Notes: a model not told the origin generated them from the sequence alone. DNA of 64,000 nucleotides from Roridomyces roridus (GCA_029378245.1 JARKIF010000005.1:3038001-3102000), one strand, 5' to 3'. Positions 10,966 through 22,793 are shown, counted from the stretch's first letter. Translations and numbers: made by a program.

Positions 10966-12983
10966 CTAAGTCAAAGCCGCCACGAACGTGACAAAATTCG
11001 GTGTGCCAAGACCAGTGACGGCGTCCCAACCAACCCTGGCCGAGAACCCCGACGTACCGCATCCAGGGTTAGATCCAGTCGTGATGTCGTTGAACATGCC
11101 AGGATTGGCATACAACAACGGGTTGAGAAATCCGAGCGGCGCTTTGCCCTCAGCAATTCGCTGGCTGTTGATCAAGGCGATGACGCTGGCGAATATCGGA
11201 GCAGACGCAGAGGTACCAGCGACGAGACCTGTTGCGCCGCCAACGACCTTGGGTAGTATAGTTTAGGCTGGCACGGTGGTACAACCGAATCCTGACGTAC
11301 AATCTCAATGTCCTCTCCCTGTGCGGCGACGTCTGGGAAAGCACGGCCTAATGGATTGAAGAGCCCTGCGTTCTTGCTTCCCTGCGCCTGGAGGAAAGAC
11401 TGCACTGAAGCCGTCTGGTATGATGGGCCTACGAGGAAAACATTAATCAATTACACAAATACGGAAACAAATCGACTGACTGGGGAAGAAATTGGAGAAT
11501 CCACCGCTGGAAAAGGAGGAGCCGGTCTCAGGCGAAACGCCGCCCACGGAACCGACCACGGTGATGAAGGGACATCCAGCAGGAAAGGCAGGAATGAATG
11601 TCGTACAAGCTTGGGCTGGCCACCTGAGACACCACCATCTCCACTGGCAAATATAATCGTGGTTCCACGCGCGGTTAGTGCCATACAGGCATTGCAGAAT
11701 TGCCTAATAGTAATAGTCAAATTCCAGTCCCATTTTCAGCCGGAGTCGATGACGCACATAGCAAGTGCATTCGAGATAGCATTTTCGCCCGCTAGTAGGT
11801 CGATTAGATTCGGCAGGGTGCAGAGCAGAGAAGCGCGCGCACCAAAACCATACGAGACAGTCAGGACACCGGGCACACTGGTTTCACTATTCAAGAAATT
11901 GATCAAGTCGAGAAAACCATCGAGGTCGCCATCTTGATTGTTTTCACCGACTGAGACAAAGACAACCGGAACGCCGGTGGCGAGACCAACAGTGTATTGT
12001 ATGTCCAGATTCTCGGATGAATGAGCATATACGGCTCCTGAAAATGCTCACGGACTCACGGCTTCGATGCCGGCTTCCCCTGTTCCTTGAGGGTTTGAAC
12101 CACCATCCAGTGTTTGTACAGTGAAGGAGGTGGAGCTGGAGATGTCGGGGCGAAATAGCTGGAGAAAGGTCTTGAGATCGGATACCTAGGCCCATTCGTC
12201 ATTGAAGCCAGCAACTGCAATGTTGCTAAAGGAGGATTTCGTCGTGGGGATGTTGTAAAGGGACTGGATGCACGCTAAGACTGATCAGCGGGGCGCAAAG
12301 ATAGTTGAATTCGATACATACAAGGCGTAATAGTGATAGCGCAAGAAGCGGGAGGGGTGGCTCGAGGGCGAGAGCGGGGTGCAGAAAGCACAGGGCGCCC
12401 AGTGGCCGGGGGGTCAAAGACGACAGTTGGGTGAATGATGTCGACGACGTTGGCAAGCTCACTCGGTAACGAGTAGGAGAGAGTTCGCTGGTAAGTCCTG
12501 CCGGATGCGATGTGACGAAAAGTTTGGTACTCTGCCGCAAGCATCTCATTGGCAGTCGAGGTGTTCACTGCGACAGAGATCCAGTTGCCGGCGCCGGAAA
12601 TCTTCCCAACGAGTCCTTTGGAGGCAAGCCATCCCTGGACAGCAGACACGGCATGGGTAGTTGGAGCGAGGAAGGCGTTTGCCTGGGAGCCGGTAAGACG
12701 AGTTGGATTATCACCCAATAGTACTTACTTCGTCTTTAGAAAGATGGTTTCCGTAGTTGGCGCTCTTGGGGTCGCTGACATCGAGAAGATCGGCCTCCAA
12801 TCCCGAAACATTTTGGGATGGGAGTGCGATGCGGAGGTTTATCATTGAATCGCCAGCCGCAGGCCCAAGATGAGCAAAGGCGTCGGGTGCCGACTGACGA
12901 CTCTCCTGGACTACAAAGTTCTCGAAAGCGGAACTCGCTGCAGCCAAAGAGATGAACGATGCCAAGACGAAGAGTGCGGCCAT
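10966..12983 (-). pseudogene. Sedolisin (S53, tripeptidyl-peptidase-like) pseudogene, copy A
   Basis: Secreted pepstatin-insensitive serine-carboxyl peptidase, broken. Order: signal peptide (MAALFVLASFISLAAASSA), pro-domain (SKDEANAFLAPTTHAV, YQTFRHIASG), CIQSLYNIPTT, the catalytic Glu/Asp segment GIEANLDIQYTVG, SGDGGVSG, the catalytic serine GTSASAP and the calcium-site end GWDAVTGLGTP. Seven introns read cleanly, for example 12683-12728, 12275-12321 and 12012-12059. Two lesions: an in-frame TAG at 12186-12188, where copy B has CAG (GFNDEWA-stop), and a one-base deletion at about 11612-11618, just after the SGDGG motif. Catalytic residues are all kept, so the inactivation looks recent. A TATA-like TTTAAAA lies about 30 bp upstream of the ATG. 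Confidence 0.85.
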
Positions 12984-14299
12984 GGTGCTCACAGACTGTC
13001 CATGACAGTACCCCTTTTAAACCGTCGAGTTGGCATTTGTGGAGGATGCAGTGACTGTCGGCACGTTCAGTTACACATGCGCCGTGATTTCAGGAACACC
13101 TATAAGATAACGAAGAATGAGTTAAGATGTTATAGCGGACTCTGTCTATAAGAGACTAAGGAACACCGTACCTTGTGCTTCCAGACCGGGTGCAAAACAA
13201 CGGACAACGTCCGGAAGATGAGTAGGAGTGGATTCAAGGCAATTCAGCTCGTGAATGCCAGCATTGGACTCTGGGTTGTAGTCCAGTTCTTGAGAGCCTG
13301 TGAAATTCAGTTAGTTGCTCGTCTCCAGATACGATACAAACTGGCTCGAACCCGACTCAGAAAGCAGATTTAGACCCATTCACAGCCCGGAAGTTGGACA
13401 GCTCAGAGGAACCTCCCTGGCATGTGCTATATCCGAGTCCCTGGTAGAGAGTTCGCGAGTACCAGGGTCGTGTCACTCGGCGTGTTCCTGTGAGCGTGGG
13501 ACTCGATATACCAACATTTGACACATACCCGGGGTCAGCAAGAAAATAGAAACTAGTATCGCGTCAATAGTAGGCCAGAATACTAGCTGAGATCCAACGG
13601 AGAGACGGACGGATGCGTGTCTCCGATCTCGGAAAAAAGATTTGCAGAGGAAGTTGAGAGGCCTTGCGAGCGAAATGGGATATAGAGTAGCAGGAATAAG
13701 ATGAGACTTCAGTGAAGCCTGTCCACAGGAGTTGAGGTTCGAAGTCGGAGGTTTTTTGCCGGGGACACAGAAAAGGAGTGATCGTGCCAGTGAGCCAGAA
13801 TCGGATACAAGAGAGCCAGGAGAGAAGTACTAGGTGTGTAGACGTGGTGTAGAACTGCCACGGTAGACTCGGAGGAAGTTCTGGAGGAAGTTGAGAAGCT
13901 TTGGAGCAAATGGGCCGGAACAAGAGCAAAATCAGGATTTCAGTGATAATCATCTTACGAGCCTTTTGGTTCAATTTTGGCTACAAGTTCGCAAGGTCGA
14001 TGTGAAAAAATGTCTGAAACATAGGAAATAAAGTTCAGGAAGAATTCTATAGACAGGGGGATGCTCCCAATTTCCATTGAAATCGAAGGTGAACAGCGGG
14101 GCGAGCAGGAGTAAATAAATTGTCGCACTCGAACGGTCTGAGACCTTCAAGTTGTGGGTTTCGGGACCTGGGTTGTGGGCTTGTGACCTGACCTTGCGGC
14201 GATTTGGCGGGAGCTTGGGAGCTTGAATGAGCTTGTACAAGTTCACAAGCAACAGACATCAACAAGCCCTGGAAGAGCTGGTGCAAACGAACTACGGTG
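12984..14299. other. Flank of duplicated block A, with internal repeats
   Basis: About 13.15-13.95 kb shares many stretches with 31.8-32.3 kb (for example CCAGACCGGGTGCAAAACAACGG and CGGTAGACTCGGAGGAAGTT). Internally, 13635-13720 is repeated imperfectly at 13870-13955. No gene with splice support is seen. 14.1-14.2 kb carries a motif (CTTCAAGTTGTGGG) also present at 40.75 kb. Confidence 0.5.
13635..13955 (+). repeat. Imperfect tandem pair, about 235 bp apart
   Basis: GAGGAAGTTGAGA...GCGAAATGGG...GAGACTTCAGTGA at 13635-13720 reappears in altered form at 13870-13955 (GAGGAAGTTGAGAAGC...GCAAATGGGC...GATTTCAGTGA). A related copy lies near 32.17-32.29 kb. Confidence 0.5.
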
Positions 14300-14605
14300 T
14301 GTCGTCTCGGAGCTCAATATGAACACCTTTGAGAGCGTGGAGAGCGGTTTGAACTTCCCGCACTGGCAAGCCGATGAATTTCACGTTTTGAAATTATGAA
14401 TGAATGAGCCTTTCGTTTAGACAAGTCTGCAAGCCAACGCCATCACCACGGGGTTGTCTGCTGCAGGCGGCGACCATCAAGCAATCCCAGGAGCCTCCGT
14501 ACCTGTATCACCGGCTCAGACTCATTGTCCCAGCTTCGTCAGTCCAGGTATCGGTCGTAATTTAAAGCCTCCCGAGTGCGTACTAAAGCCATGTGCGCCC
14601 TCCTC
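14300..14605 (+). pseudogene. SDR relic (decayed copy of the gene at 32.9 kb)
   Basis: Three blocks line up with the intact short-chain dehydrogenase at 32927-34160. They are 14300-14350 (GGAGCTC..ATGA...TTTGA.AG.GTG), 14427-14500 (CTGCAGGCG..CGACCATCAAGCAATCCCAGG) and 14545-14580 (TATCGGTCGTAATTTAAAGCCTCCCGAG). The sequence between blocks is deleted and the frame is lost. It stands in the same position and orientation relative to sedolisin copy A as the intact gene does to sedolisin copy B. Confidence 0.75.
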
Positions 14606-14908
14606 AAGGCGGCCACTTAGTACGAAAGCTGGAATGAACGCCGGAGAAGGGCGCGAGGAAGCTGGTCAACGCTGCGGTTGATTGCGCGGATTAATTGGGT
14701 CAACAAGCCTAGGTAGTAGGCCCCCGCCACGACAAACGGAAGGTGTGGGACACAATGTGCAAGTTTAGAGGTTTGTTTTGCCACACGTAGGTATCTGCTC
14801 GCTGGCTGGTACACGTATTGGGTACCCGGACATGCTGTCTTCGAGTGGCTCCCCCAGACACCGTCTGCAGTCTGAAGATCGGTGATGTACTTGTCAATGT
14901 GCGATGGA

Positions 14909-14955
14909 TGGCTCTTAGGGGCGCGTTGCTTGTCGGTGTGGACGTGTTTGATCGG
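14909..14955 (+). repeat. Short dispersed repeat, copy 2
   Basis: Second copy of the element at 10781-10816. Confidence 0.5.
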
Positions 14956-14968
14956 AGATACTGGAAAC

Positions 14969-16620
14969 TTAACGGAATTGAAAACGCCAGTACGTACATA
15001 CACCTCCCCCACAGGCGGAGGATAGGCAAGACCCAAGACCAAAACGAACAAGATCGTGACCGAGAAACAGCAACATCGACAGCGCATCACCTCCCCCTCC
15101 CTCCCGTCCCCTTCTCTCCTCCACCTCAAACCTCTGGGCACAAACAGACAAACGTAACATCCGAGGTCCAGCAGTAGCGATAAAACATGTAGAATTGGCC
15201 TCTTCAGCCTTGACGTCGACGACATGGACAAACTTCTCTTGGTCCCCCTGACGACTCGATACCGCGGCCTTGCCAAAGAACGAGGACACCCAAAACGCAA
15301 AGCCTGTCTTGGCGATGGTGCTATGGGAAGAAGGATCGCCCTTGAGGATTGAGGAAGAATCCGAGACCGAGCTGGTGGCCTTGACGGAGACCGGAAACTC
15401 TTGCACGAGAGGCTGGCAATTGGGAGCGTAATCTTGACGACGGTCTTGAGAAAGCTCGGGGTGTGGGGCGTGGAACGACGGGGCCACGTAATAGAAAGAA
15501 CCCGGCGCGGTGTCCGTAGGGCAGGAGTCGCTTGCCTTGCGGCGTCCGGGAGGGTCGGGACGTAGGGTATCGGAGGGACCCAAGGAACAGCGACTTGATG
15601 GCGATAAGCCGCGTCCCAGTTCCTAGACAGAGTGAGCAACGACGAACACGAGAGAGTAGAGCACTTACACGGCATTGAAGTAAGCATGGCACTTCATCGG
15701 CCTCTTCGCGCCATCTGAGACCAACAAGCCCCTCAGCAGATCCTCCTGCGCGGTGAAGACGAGCTGTTGCGGTCGTAGGGCATCCGACCCGCGCTTATCT
15801 TGTACATGAGCGCGCCGAGGACCAAAAGGTCGGCATCGAGGGAGTAAGGTGCGCCGGCTTGCTGAGCGGGGGTCATCCAGCTAGGAATGCCGCAGCGGTG
15901 GATAGGCTGCAAGAACGAGCGGCTAGAGGCCTCCGGATCCACGTCAAACGAGACATGCTCGGGCTCGTTGTCACCAAACATCTCCAGCCCCTCGCATGAC
16001 CTCGCGAGCCCAAAGTCGCCGAGCACGACATTCCCTTCCGCTCTGTGCACGATCTTGAGCCCATGTAGCGCCTCGACAGCCGTGACTGAGAATGCAATCA
16101 GCTTGAGGGTAATGCATTTCGAGTAGAACGTACCAATTGAGCCATATAGAATCTTACTCCATCCGCATTCAGCGCCATACAGCGTCTTGCCGTCGACCAA
16201 AAGACTCGATAAGTCTTTGCCGGCGCACCAGGGCTAGAGAGGTACGGTGAGTTGGCCATTCATGAAAGCGGCATACAACACTTACAGTGACAATGGACGA
16301 GCTTTTGTAGTCGTTCCACGAGGCAACTAGGGGTAGAAGCGTCCGCGGGGAATTGGGAAGCCGGGCAATGGTTTTCAGGACGTTGCGCTCGGTGATGGCG
16401 CCGAGCAAGTTGCGCGGCGTGGTCTTCATGGTGTGGATACGGCCATAGGCCCTGTCACGGACGTATAAAAAACAGCGCGAGCAACCGAGGACGTTACCTG
16501 GTTGACAAAGACGCTGCGGATGCCGTTCTTGAGGGAGGGGAGCAGGGCAGACGACTGCGAGTAGGGTCAGTATGAGAGCAGAATGGGTTGACTGTGGCGA
16601 CATACGTTCAAGGAAAGCAT
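14969..16620 (-). pseudogene. Protein-kinase-like gene, degenerate
   Basis: The minus strand shows a kinase fold in order: N-lobe AYGRIHTMKTTPRNLL and ERNVLKTIARL, catalytic loop VEALHGLKIVHRAEGNVVL, DFGLARSCEG, a P+1-like SWMTPAQQ, and LDADLLVLGALMYKISAGRMPYD. The C-terminal AGC-style tail is LLRGLLVSDGAKRP, HAYFNAVNWDAAYRHQVAVP. The HRD aspartate and following lysine are missing (HRAEGN), so it would be a pseudokinase even if translated. Frame changes occur at the exon joint near 16455, near 15757 (NSS to VFTAQEDLL) and in the Pro-rich tail near 15550. ATG 16620 with small exons MLSLN and SSALLPSLKNGIRSVFVNQ is a plausible start. The 5' end and C-terminus are uncertain. Confidence 0.55.
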
Positions 16621-17022
16621 GCTACGACGTGGAGCGAGAGTGGTTGTGGTTGGGTGCGACAGAGCAGATGGAGGACAAAGAGCGAGAACTGCAGAAACTG
16701 GCCGCCCGCCTTTGATTTCTTGTCGGCTGGAATTGTCTCACCTGTCGGCCGTATTTCACATCTGGTTGAATGCCAAGCAGCTCGTCCGGTGGCACAAAAG
16801 TACGGGAATCCAGCAGAAGTGGGGATGGACGCTTGAGACAAAGATTTGAAATGACAATGGCCTTCCGCCCATTTACAACGGAAATGAGGAGAGTCGTGTG
16901 GTCTTGGAGTCGGGAGAGTAAGGGTGAATTCAAAGGCCAGAAGGGTCTATCCAGGCACCGTATGGTGGGAGAAGATAAGGTCGACGTTTGGCATCAAAGT
17001 GTCTGGTTTCCGTCATACCACC

Positions 17023-18110
17023 ATGAAGTTTTCTTCTGTGCTCGTCTTGGCCGCAGCTGCGAACGCTCAATACTTCTCCGACGGATGGAAACCCGGGCAG
17101 GCTGTCACCGCCGAGCCTGCAGCACCCACGATCGCTGGAGGGCGGCCGGGAGCTCCCAGCTCGCAACCAGCGCAGACACCTTCTCTCAGCTCCTTCTTCG
17201 ACATTAACAACCTCCTCAACTCTGGGCCTGTCAAGGGCGCCTTCGCGCAATTCGGTATCAACATTACTGAGAAGCTGGAAGCTGCTGCAGCCACCCCATG
17301 GGATGACCGCATACCCATGATAACGGATGAGAACTATCGGCGTATGGTACTCGAGGAGGAATTGACCCCCGAGGAAGAGGAGCAACGTGTCTGGGTCATT
17401 GCTGTGTACGTCTGGCGCTCCTTCCGTCGTTTTCAGCCGCTGAAGCCTTGTACAGGTCGACAACGAGTAACCGCCAAGAGGGCATCTCAAAATTCGTCGA
17501 CGCCATCTTTGACGAGACATACAATGCGACTGTCGTTGCTGGGGACCTCCCGCATGTCCGCTTCGCGCGCATTGACTACCTCAATGTTACCTACGTGACC
17601 ACCCGGTGGAATTTGTGGAAGTAAGCTACGCTCAGTCATTCTACTCGATGGTCCGTTAACAACACTCTCAGCGCTCCCGCTATCGTCATTGCCAAGGACC
17701 GTGGCCAGACCCTCCGCTTCTACCACCCCAACCAGCTTCGTATGGGTGGCGGCGCCTTGCGGGAGTTCATCAAGCTCGAGGGCTGGGAAGTCACCCCGCC
17801 TTGGTCTGGCGCCTTTGCTCCGGGCGGCCAGCGCGAGTTTGTGCTCGAGTTCGTCGCCGTCTGGTTGACCAAACTCTACCTCATCACCATTCGCATACCA
17901 CGCTGGCTCATGATCCTGCTTTCCGGCAGTGCGGCTTCCTTCCTGATTAATTTCTTCCATGGATTTGGGTCCTCCAGCAAACCCAAGGCAGCTGCTCCAC
18001 CACGGACTGCTGCTGCTGCTGCCGCGCCTGGCGTGCCTGTCCCGCAGGCTGCGACGCCTCCCGCGTTTCCAAGCAAGGCGAAGCAGCGCAAGGGCAAGGG
18101 CAAGAAGTAA
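17023..18110 (+). CDS. Thioredoxin-fold, single-pass (probably ER) membrane protein
   Basis: Three exons (17023-17405, 17456-17620, 17672-18110) close to 328 residues. Signal peptide MKFSSVLVLAAAANAQ; a luminal linker rich in Pro/Ala; an acidic helix LEEELTPEEEEQ. Then a thioredoxin-like domain: VWVIAVSTTSN, FVDAIFDETYN, HVRFARIDYLN, NAPAIVIAKDRGQTLRFYHP (cis-Pro region APAI). No CxxC is seen, so it is probably redox-inactive. A transmembrane segment (LMILLSGSAASFLINFF) follows, then a short Ala/Pro tail ending in KAKQRKGKGKK, which is a plausible ER-facing basic tail. It may act as a chaperone-like PDI relative; the exact role is unknown. It lies just upstream of the KEX1-type gene on the same strand. 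Confidence 0.75.
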
Positions 18111-18352
18111 TATACCGCCGTCGGACGACCAGGGAACACAATTAATCTATTAGCCCTACTAGGTAGATATGTAGCATATGTGCTGTACCCGTCTCTATCT
18201 ATATTTTGTTTTCGCCCGTCTAGGCCGTGATGCGATCGCTTTTGCTTTTGACTTGCTACTCTTTGCTGGCGTCGGCCCTGGCCCTTCAACGCCGCCACAC
18301 ACATTAGTTCTGGTCGGCTGGGGTTTATCCCAACTCCCACCCCAAAACTGCC

Positions 18353-20726
18353 ATGATTCGGTCTCGCTGCTTGGCGGTTTTATGGACCTTGCTCTGCGCT
18401 CTCAGGTCCGCTAATGGAGCCCCTACTGAAAGTGCGTCTATCCATAGACCTCTACCCCTCCCGCCTAACCCTCCGTAATAGTCCCATCCGCTGCTTCATT
18501 CTATGTGCCATCTCTTCCGGATATACACCAGGACCCAACGAACCCGCTCACCATCTTCGCTGGGCACCTCCCATCCGACCCAAATGCATCCAAGCTCGAC
18601 GCCAACACCGTCTCCGCGCACCTATACTTTGTCATGGTGAAAAACCGTCGCGTCGCCGACAGAAAACGGATCATGTTCTGGTTTAACGTGCGTCCCGATA
18701 TTGGCTTTATCTTGCCTCTCTGACGGGAGCAGGGAGGACCAGGGTGCTCGTCCTTCGATGGACTTATGATGGAGGTCGGGCCTTGGAGGATGGACGGCAA
18801 AGGCGGGTTTCAGGTCGCTGAGGGTGGCTGGGAAGAATACATGACGATGGTCTACGGTGCGCCCTCTGCCTCCATCTTACATGCCCCGACTCATCTCCTA
18901 CAGTCGATCAGCCCGCCGGTACGGGATATTCGTACACAAGCACCGACAGATATGTCCACACGATGAAGGAGGCATGTCTCTCCTCCGGATGCAAATCTCT
19001 GCGTTTCTAACGCCTCGTTGCCAGGCTGCGGAGCAGTTTATAGAATTTACGAGTAATTTCTACAAGGTCTTCCCGGAATACCAGCATATGGAGGTAGGAC
19101 GGTCGTTTTCATCGAGGACTACGCTCACCTCTGCTAGACATATCTCGGCGGTGAGAGCTATGCCGGCCAATGGATACCTTACTTCGGTGCGTTTATTACA
19201 GACCTAATTGAATGCCGCTCATGGAGCGCAGCGGATTACATCCTTAATTCTAACCTCGGCATTCCTCTGCGCGGCATTGCCATTGGGAACGGCTGGATCG
19301 ACGCTCGGCGGCAATATGCCTCGTATCTCGACTTTGCGGTCAAAGTCGGCATCCTGGAGGAAAACTCTGATGCTTGGAAAACGGCAAAAGCGCGAACGGA
19401 CGAGTGCATGGCCGACATTGCGCAGATCACGTCCCCGGAGCCCGTCACGGCGCCGAAATGCGAGAGGTTGCTGCTGGACGTCACCGCCATTCGGGAGAAA
19501 GTGTGAGTGGCGACGAGAATCACCGAACTCGGCTCACCCTCGCTCAGCGTCGAAGGACAGTCCATGTGCATAAACATTTACGATGTACGACTCGACGACT
19601 TGATGCCTGCCTGTGGGATGAACTGGCCTCCGGATATCAAGCCCGTCACGACGTACCTCGACGTAGGCTCCTTCTCTACCTACCGGAGGTCTTGATTCCT
19701 GACTCGTTCCCAGCGTCCCGACGTCGTCAAAGCTTTCCATGCAGACAGGCATCCAGGCTCATGGATAGAATGTAGGGGGCGCATCCACCAAGAGTTTCAC
19801 GAGCGGGTGTCGAATTCGTCTATTGTCGTGCTCCCGCGCGTGCTGGAGCGCATTCCCGTGCTCATCTTTGCCGGTGACCAGGACCTGATCTGTAACTACG
19901 TCGGGCTGGAGGCGATGATCCAGGCCATGGAGTGGAATGGCGCCAAGGGGCTTGGGGTGCGTTTGGATTGATGATGCGTGGTGTAGCTGACCTTGGTATT
20001 CGCAGACGGTGCAGACGCAATCGTGGAGCGTTATGGGCGCTCCAGCTGGGACTTGGGTGTCCTCTCGGAATCTGACCTATGCCAAGGTACGCATTCATGA
20101 CTGTACCCTTGGACAGAATTCTGAGCATTGGCAGATCTTCAATGCTTCGCATATGGCTCCGTTCGACCTCCCGCACGTTTCGCATGACATGATCTTGCGG
20201 TTCATGGGCGTCAACTTTAGCGCCATCCTCGAAGGCTCGGCGAGGATCCCGAGTGGTCTGGACAACGATATGAAGCCGCAGTTCCACGAAGACTTGCCTA
20301 CACCGACTGCTACGCCCGTCTCTGATGCGGGTAAGAGTCCACAGCAGGCCAAGGCGATGTGGGAGGGTATGTCGTCGTGTCTCTTTTCGTTTTGAGCGTG
20401 CTTTCTGACGATCTTGACCAGCGTACTACAATGCTGGATCCGCCGCGCTCGTGCTGGCCCTCATCCTCGGCGCCATCGGCATCTTTGTCTGGTGCCGAAT
20501 GCGGAGGAGGCGAAACGCGCCGAGGCTGCCTATGGATCAGCGGGAGGAGAGTATACCGCTTACGTCGCATGTGGAGGAGAATGGGAATGGGAATGGTGTG
20601 GATGAGTTTCGGCAGCGGGGTGGGAAGGGCAAGGGCAAGGAGCGTGCGGTGGACTTGGCTCCGCCCCCGATATTCGATGTGGGGGATAGCGATGAGGAGG
20701 AGGGGTATAAAGATGAGAGGTCTTAG
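18353..20726 (+). CDS. KEX1-type serine carboxypeptidase (peptidase family S10)
   Basis: Type I membrane carboxypeptidase of the late Golgi that trims C-terminal Lys/Arg from precursors such as mating pheromones after Kex2 cleavage. Eleven exons close exactly to 628 residues. Signal peptide ([17 protein letters not shown]); GGPGCSS oxyanion motif; [10 protein letters not shown]; catalytic Ser in [18 protein letters not shown]; catalytic Asp in [10 protein letters not shown]; catalytic His in NASHMAPFD. One transmembrane helix ([18 protein letters not shown]) precedes a basic stop-transfer RMRRRR and an acidic tail GDSDEEE. The intron 18972-19024 uses a GC..AG boundary (GAG|gcatgt); all others are GT..AG. 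All catalytic residues are present. Confidence 0.9.
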
Positions 20727-21069
20727 AGTACATGTTGTGCATTATGATTCTTTTTTTTGGATATTTATCGAGTTTTGTATGCGACTTGGAGGGGCAGCAG
20801 TGGCGTGGTGCTCATGAAAACGGTCATTGGACCGTCGGGCCACCAGTCACTCATACTCTGCAGCAGTGCTGACTCTTTTGTCGGCGAGGCAGAACGCTAG
20901 GCGTCTTAAAGGAAAGTTGCCAGTGTAAAAGGAGTCGTTGACAAGTGCCGGCGTTCGTTGGGAAGTCTCGTTGGTTGGCGGGAAGCCGGACCACAGAGGC
21001 AGAGCTCGAAGAAAAGAACATCCCAGAATATAAAAGTGTGCTTTAGTGGAAATGTACATATAATATTTG
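20727..21069. other. Intergenic between convergent genes
   Basis: Terminator regions of the KEX1-type gene and of family member A. No gene seen. Confidence 0.5.
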
Positions 21070-22335
21070 CTAGTAACGGCGATATCCTGGGGGCACTGTA
21101 TTGGGACCAAGCCCGACATTCGATTCCACGGCGGCATTGGGTTCTGGGGCAACACTGGATTCCGCGGCGCTATTGACATCGCGTAGGCAGTCCGTTTCTA
21201 TTGGCTCGTGCCCAGACTCTCGGAGCGCAGCTTCAACTCCTCCATCTCCGCCGTCCATCGGTGCAGCGGGCTCGGGCGTTTCCCAAAGTCGATCGTGTGA
21301 GTTGAGATTCACAGACGCCGGAAGCGCCTGCAAACGATCGAACTGGACCGGCCAGATGCGTGTGCGGCGGAAGGAGTCCACCATAAATTGGATTTGAGTC
21401 GTATCTGTTGACGGCAGTCGTCAGCATACAATGAGAAAGAGAAATGGGGAATGGGGCATACCAAGGACTTTGGCCTGCGGACCTTTCTTAAAGACAAGAT
21501 GACTTATGTTCAATAAACAATCTTGGTCGTTTATCGTGTCTTTCGGTGTCCACGCTTGCAATGAGGCCTCCAAGAGTGCATACTCGAGCCGATGGCCCGA
21601 CTCTCCCGCGCCGTCGCTATCGTACGAACCGAAAAGCTCCGGACCGAAGAAATGTTTGGTTGCAGAATTGCTCGTCTCTTGGAAAACCGTCACATAAAAT
21701 ATCAGCAGCAATTCGTTCAGCTTTTGTTGTACGACTTGGGCACCAAGACCTAGTTGAGCAGAAGCGGAAGCGGAAGCCTGAAAAGCGTGAGCTTCAAGTC
21801 TCAGGATTAACGAGGATCGACTCACCAATCGCCGAATAGCATCAATCAAGTTCCTAGACATGTAAATTTCATCGTCGCCAGATCTCGCAGCGCCTTTGTT
21901 GTTTACAGCGCCCCAGACCGCCCGCTGGCCCGCTTTGACGAGGTTTTTGTTGACGCAAGTCGGCCCAGTGGGCGAGGCCACAAAACTTTGGACCAGCTCA
22001 TGGGACAACTCGACGCCGTGTCGTTGTTGCAAGGCGATCCTGAAATCGCGGAACTTTTTCAAGCACTCCCAAAGAGTGAAGAACAGAGCGACCACAAAGT
22101 CCTTCGAATGCGCCATATGTAGACGGGCTTTTTGGAGATGGTCGATAATTATATCATAGCTGGCGTCAGCCGGATGGCGGCCGCCCACGTCGTCCTCGAT
22201 CTCGAAATTAACATGCATGGTTGAGGGAAGGGCCTGTATGGGTTTGAATTCCTCCGCGAATATGGCCCATTCAGCGTTGTAGGTATCTAGCGGTTGTGCG
22301 GCCGGAGAGGTAGTCGAGTCTCTGGATTTGGGCAT
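21070..22335 (-). CDS. Tandem family protein, member A (function unknown)
   Basis: First of three tandem paralogues on this strand. Exons 22335-21826, 21777-21462 and 21404-21070 (introns 48 and 57 bases) close to 386 residues. Family hallmarks seen in all three: a helical N-terminal region (IIDHLQKARLHMAHSKDFVVALF), KLNELLLIFYVTVFQETSNSATKHFFGPEL in the middle, an acidic-to-hydrophobic segment LNISHLVFKK, and a last exon with F(D)RLQ.LP.S.NL...R followed by an acidic ALRE.G..P motif. No signal peptide or transmembrane helix. The fold is probably all-helical. I do not recognise a named domain, and ATG 22335 is chosen because the paralogues start at the matching point. Confidence 0.7.
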
Positions 22336-22793
22336 GATGATGTCGGTAAAAAGGGTGGCGAGACAAGGAGGGTAAAGTAAAGGAGACTTCTGGATTCGGA
22401 TCAATACACATCCCCGCATTTGCACTGCATTCATCGTACACGGCATAATCTTATCTTCCCGAATTCGGGCCTAACATCCGAAAGTTCCTTCGTCCTTTCC
22501 CGCTCTGCCAGTAGAACCACAAACCATGGTGGACAAGCGACTAGCCACTAAAGACGTCTAACCCTCCCGTGTCGACTCCGGAGAGGAAGCGGAAGACTAA
22601 GTCGTCTTGCAATTCAATTGACTCCCTCGCCCACAGGCTGCTTAGGACTGCCAGCCCAACGAGGGATTCAACGCGTTCTTCACTGCCAGTGGATGGCCCT
22701 GTCAGTCAGGTGTGCCACTGGCAACGCACCATGATCTTTGGTATTCATGAGTCTCGTATGTGACTTGGAGGTGTATTGGTAGCGTGCTGCTGT
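22336..22793. other. Spacer between tandem paralogues A and B
   Basis: Upstream region of member A plus the 3' flank of member B. No gene seen. Confidence 0.45.

Noticed and set aside
14617..15687. A 356-codon minus-strand open frame taken as a gene
   Set aside because: Its first part overlaps the tail of the kinase-like gene and its composition (Ser/Arg/Pro-rich with no motif) is that of an out-of-frame shadow; other frames carry the recognisable kinase tail.
19180..19206. A further intron within the KEX1-type gene after WIPYFG
   Set aside because: It would be only about 15 bases; reading through gives [10 protein letters not shown] in frame and the exon phases close without it.
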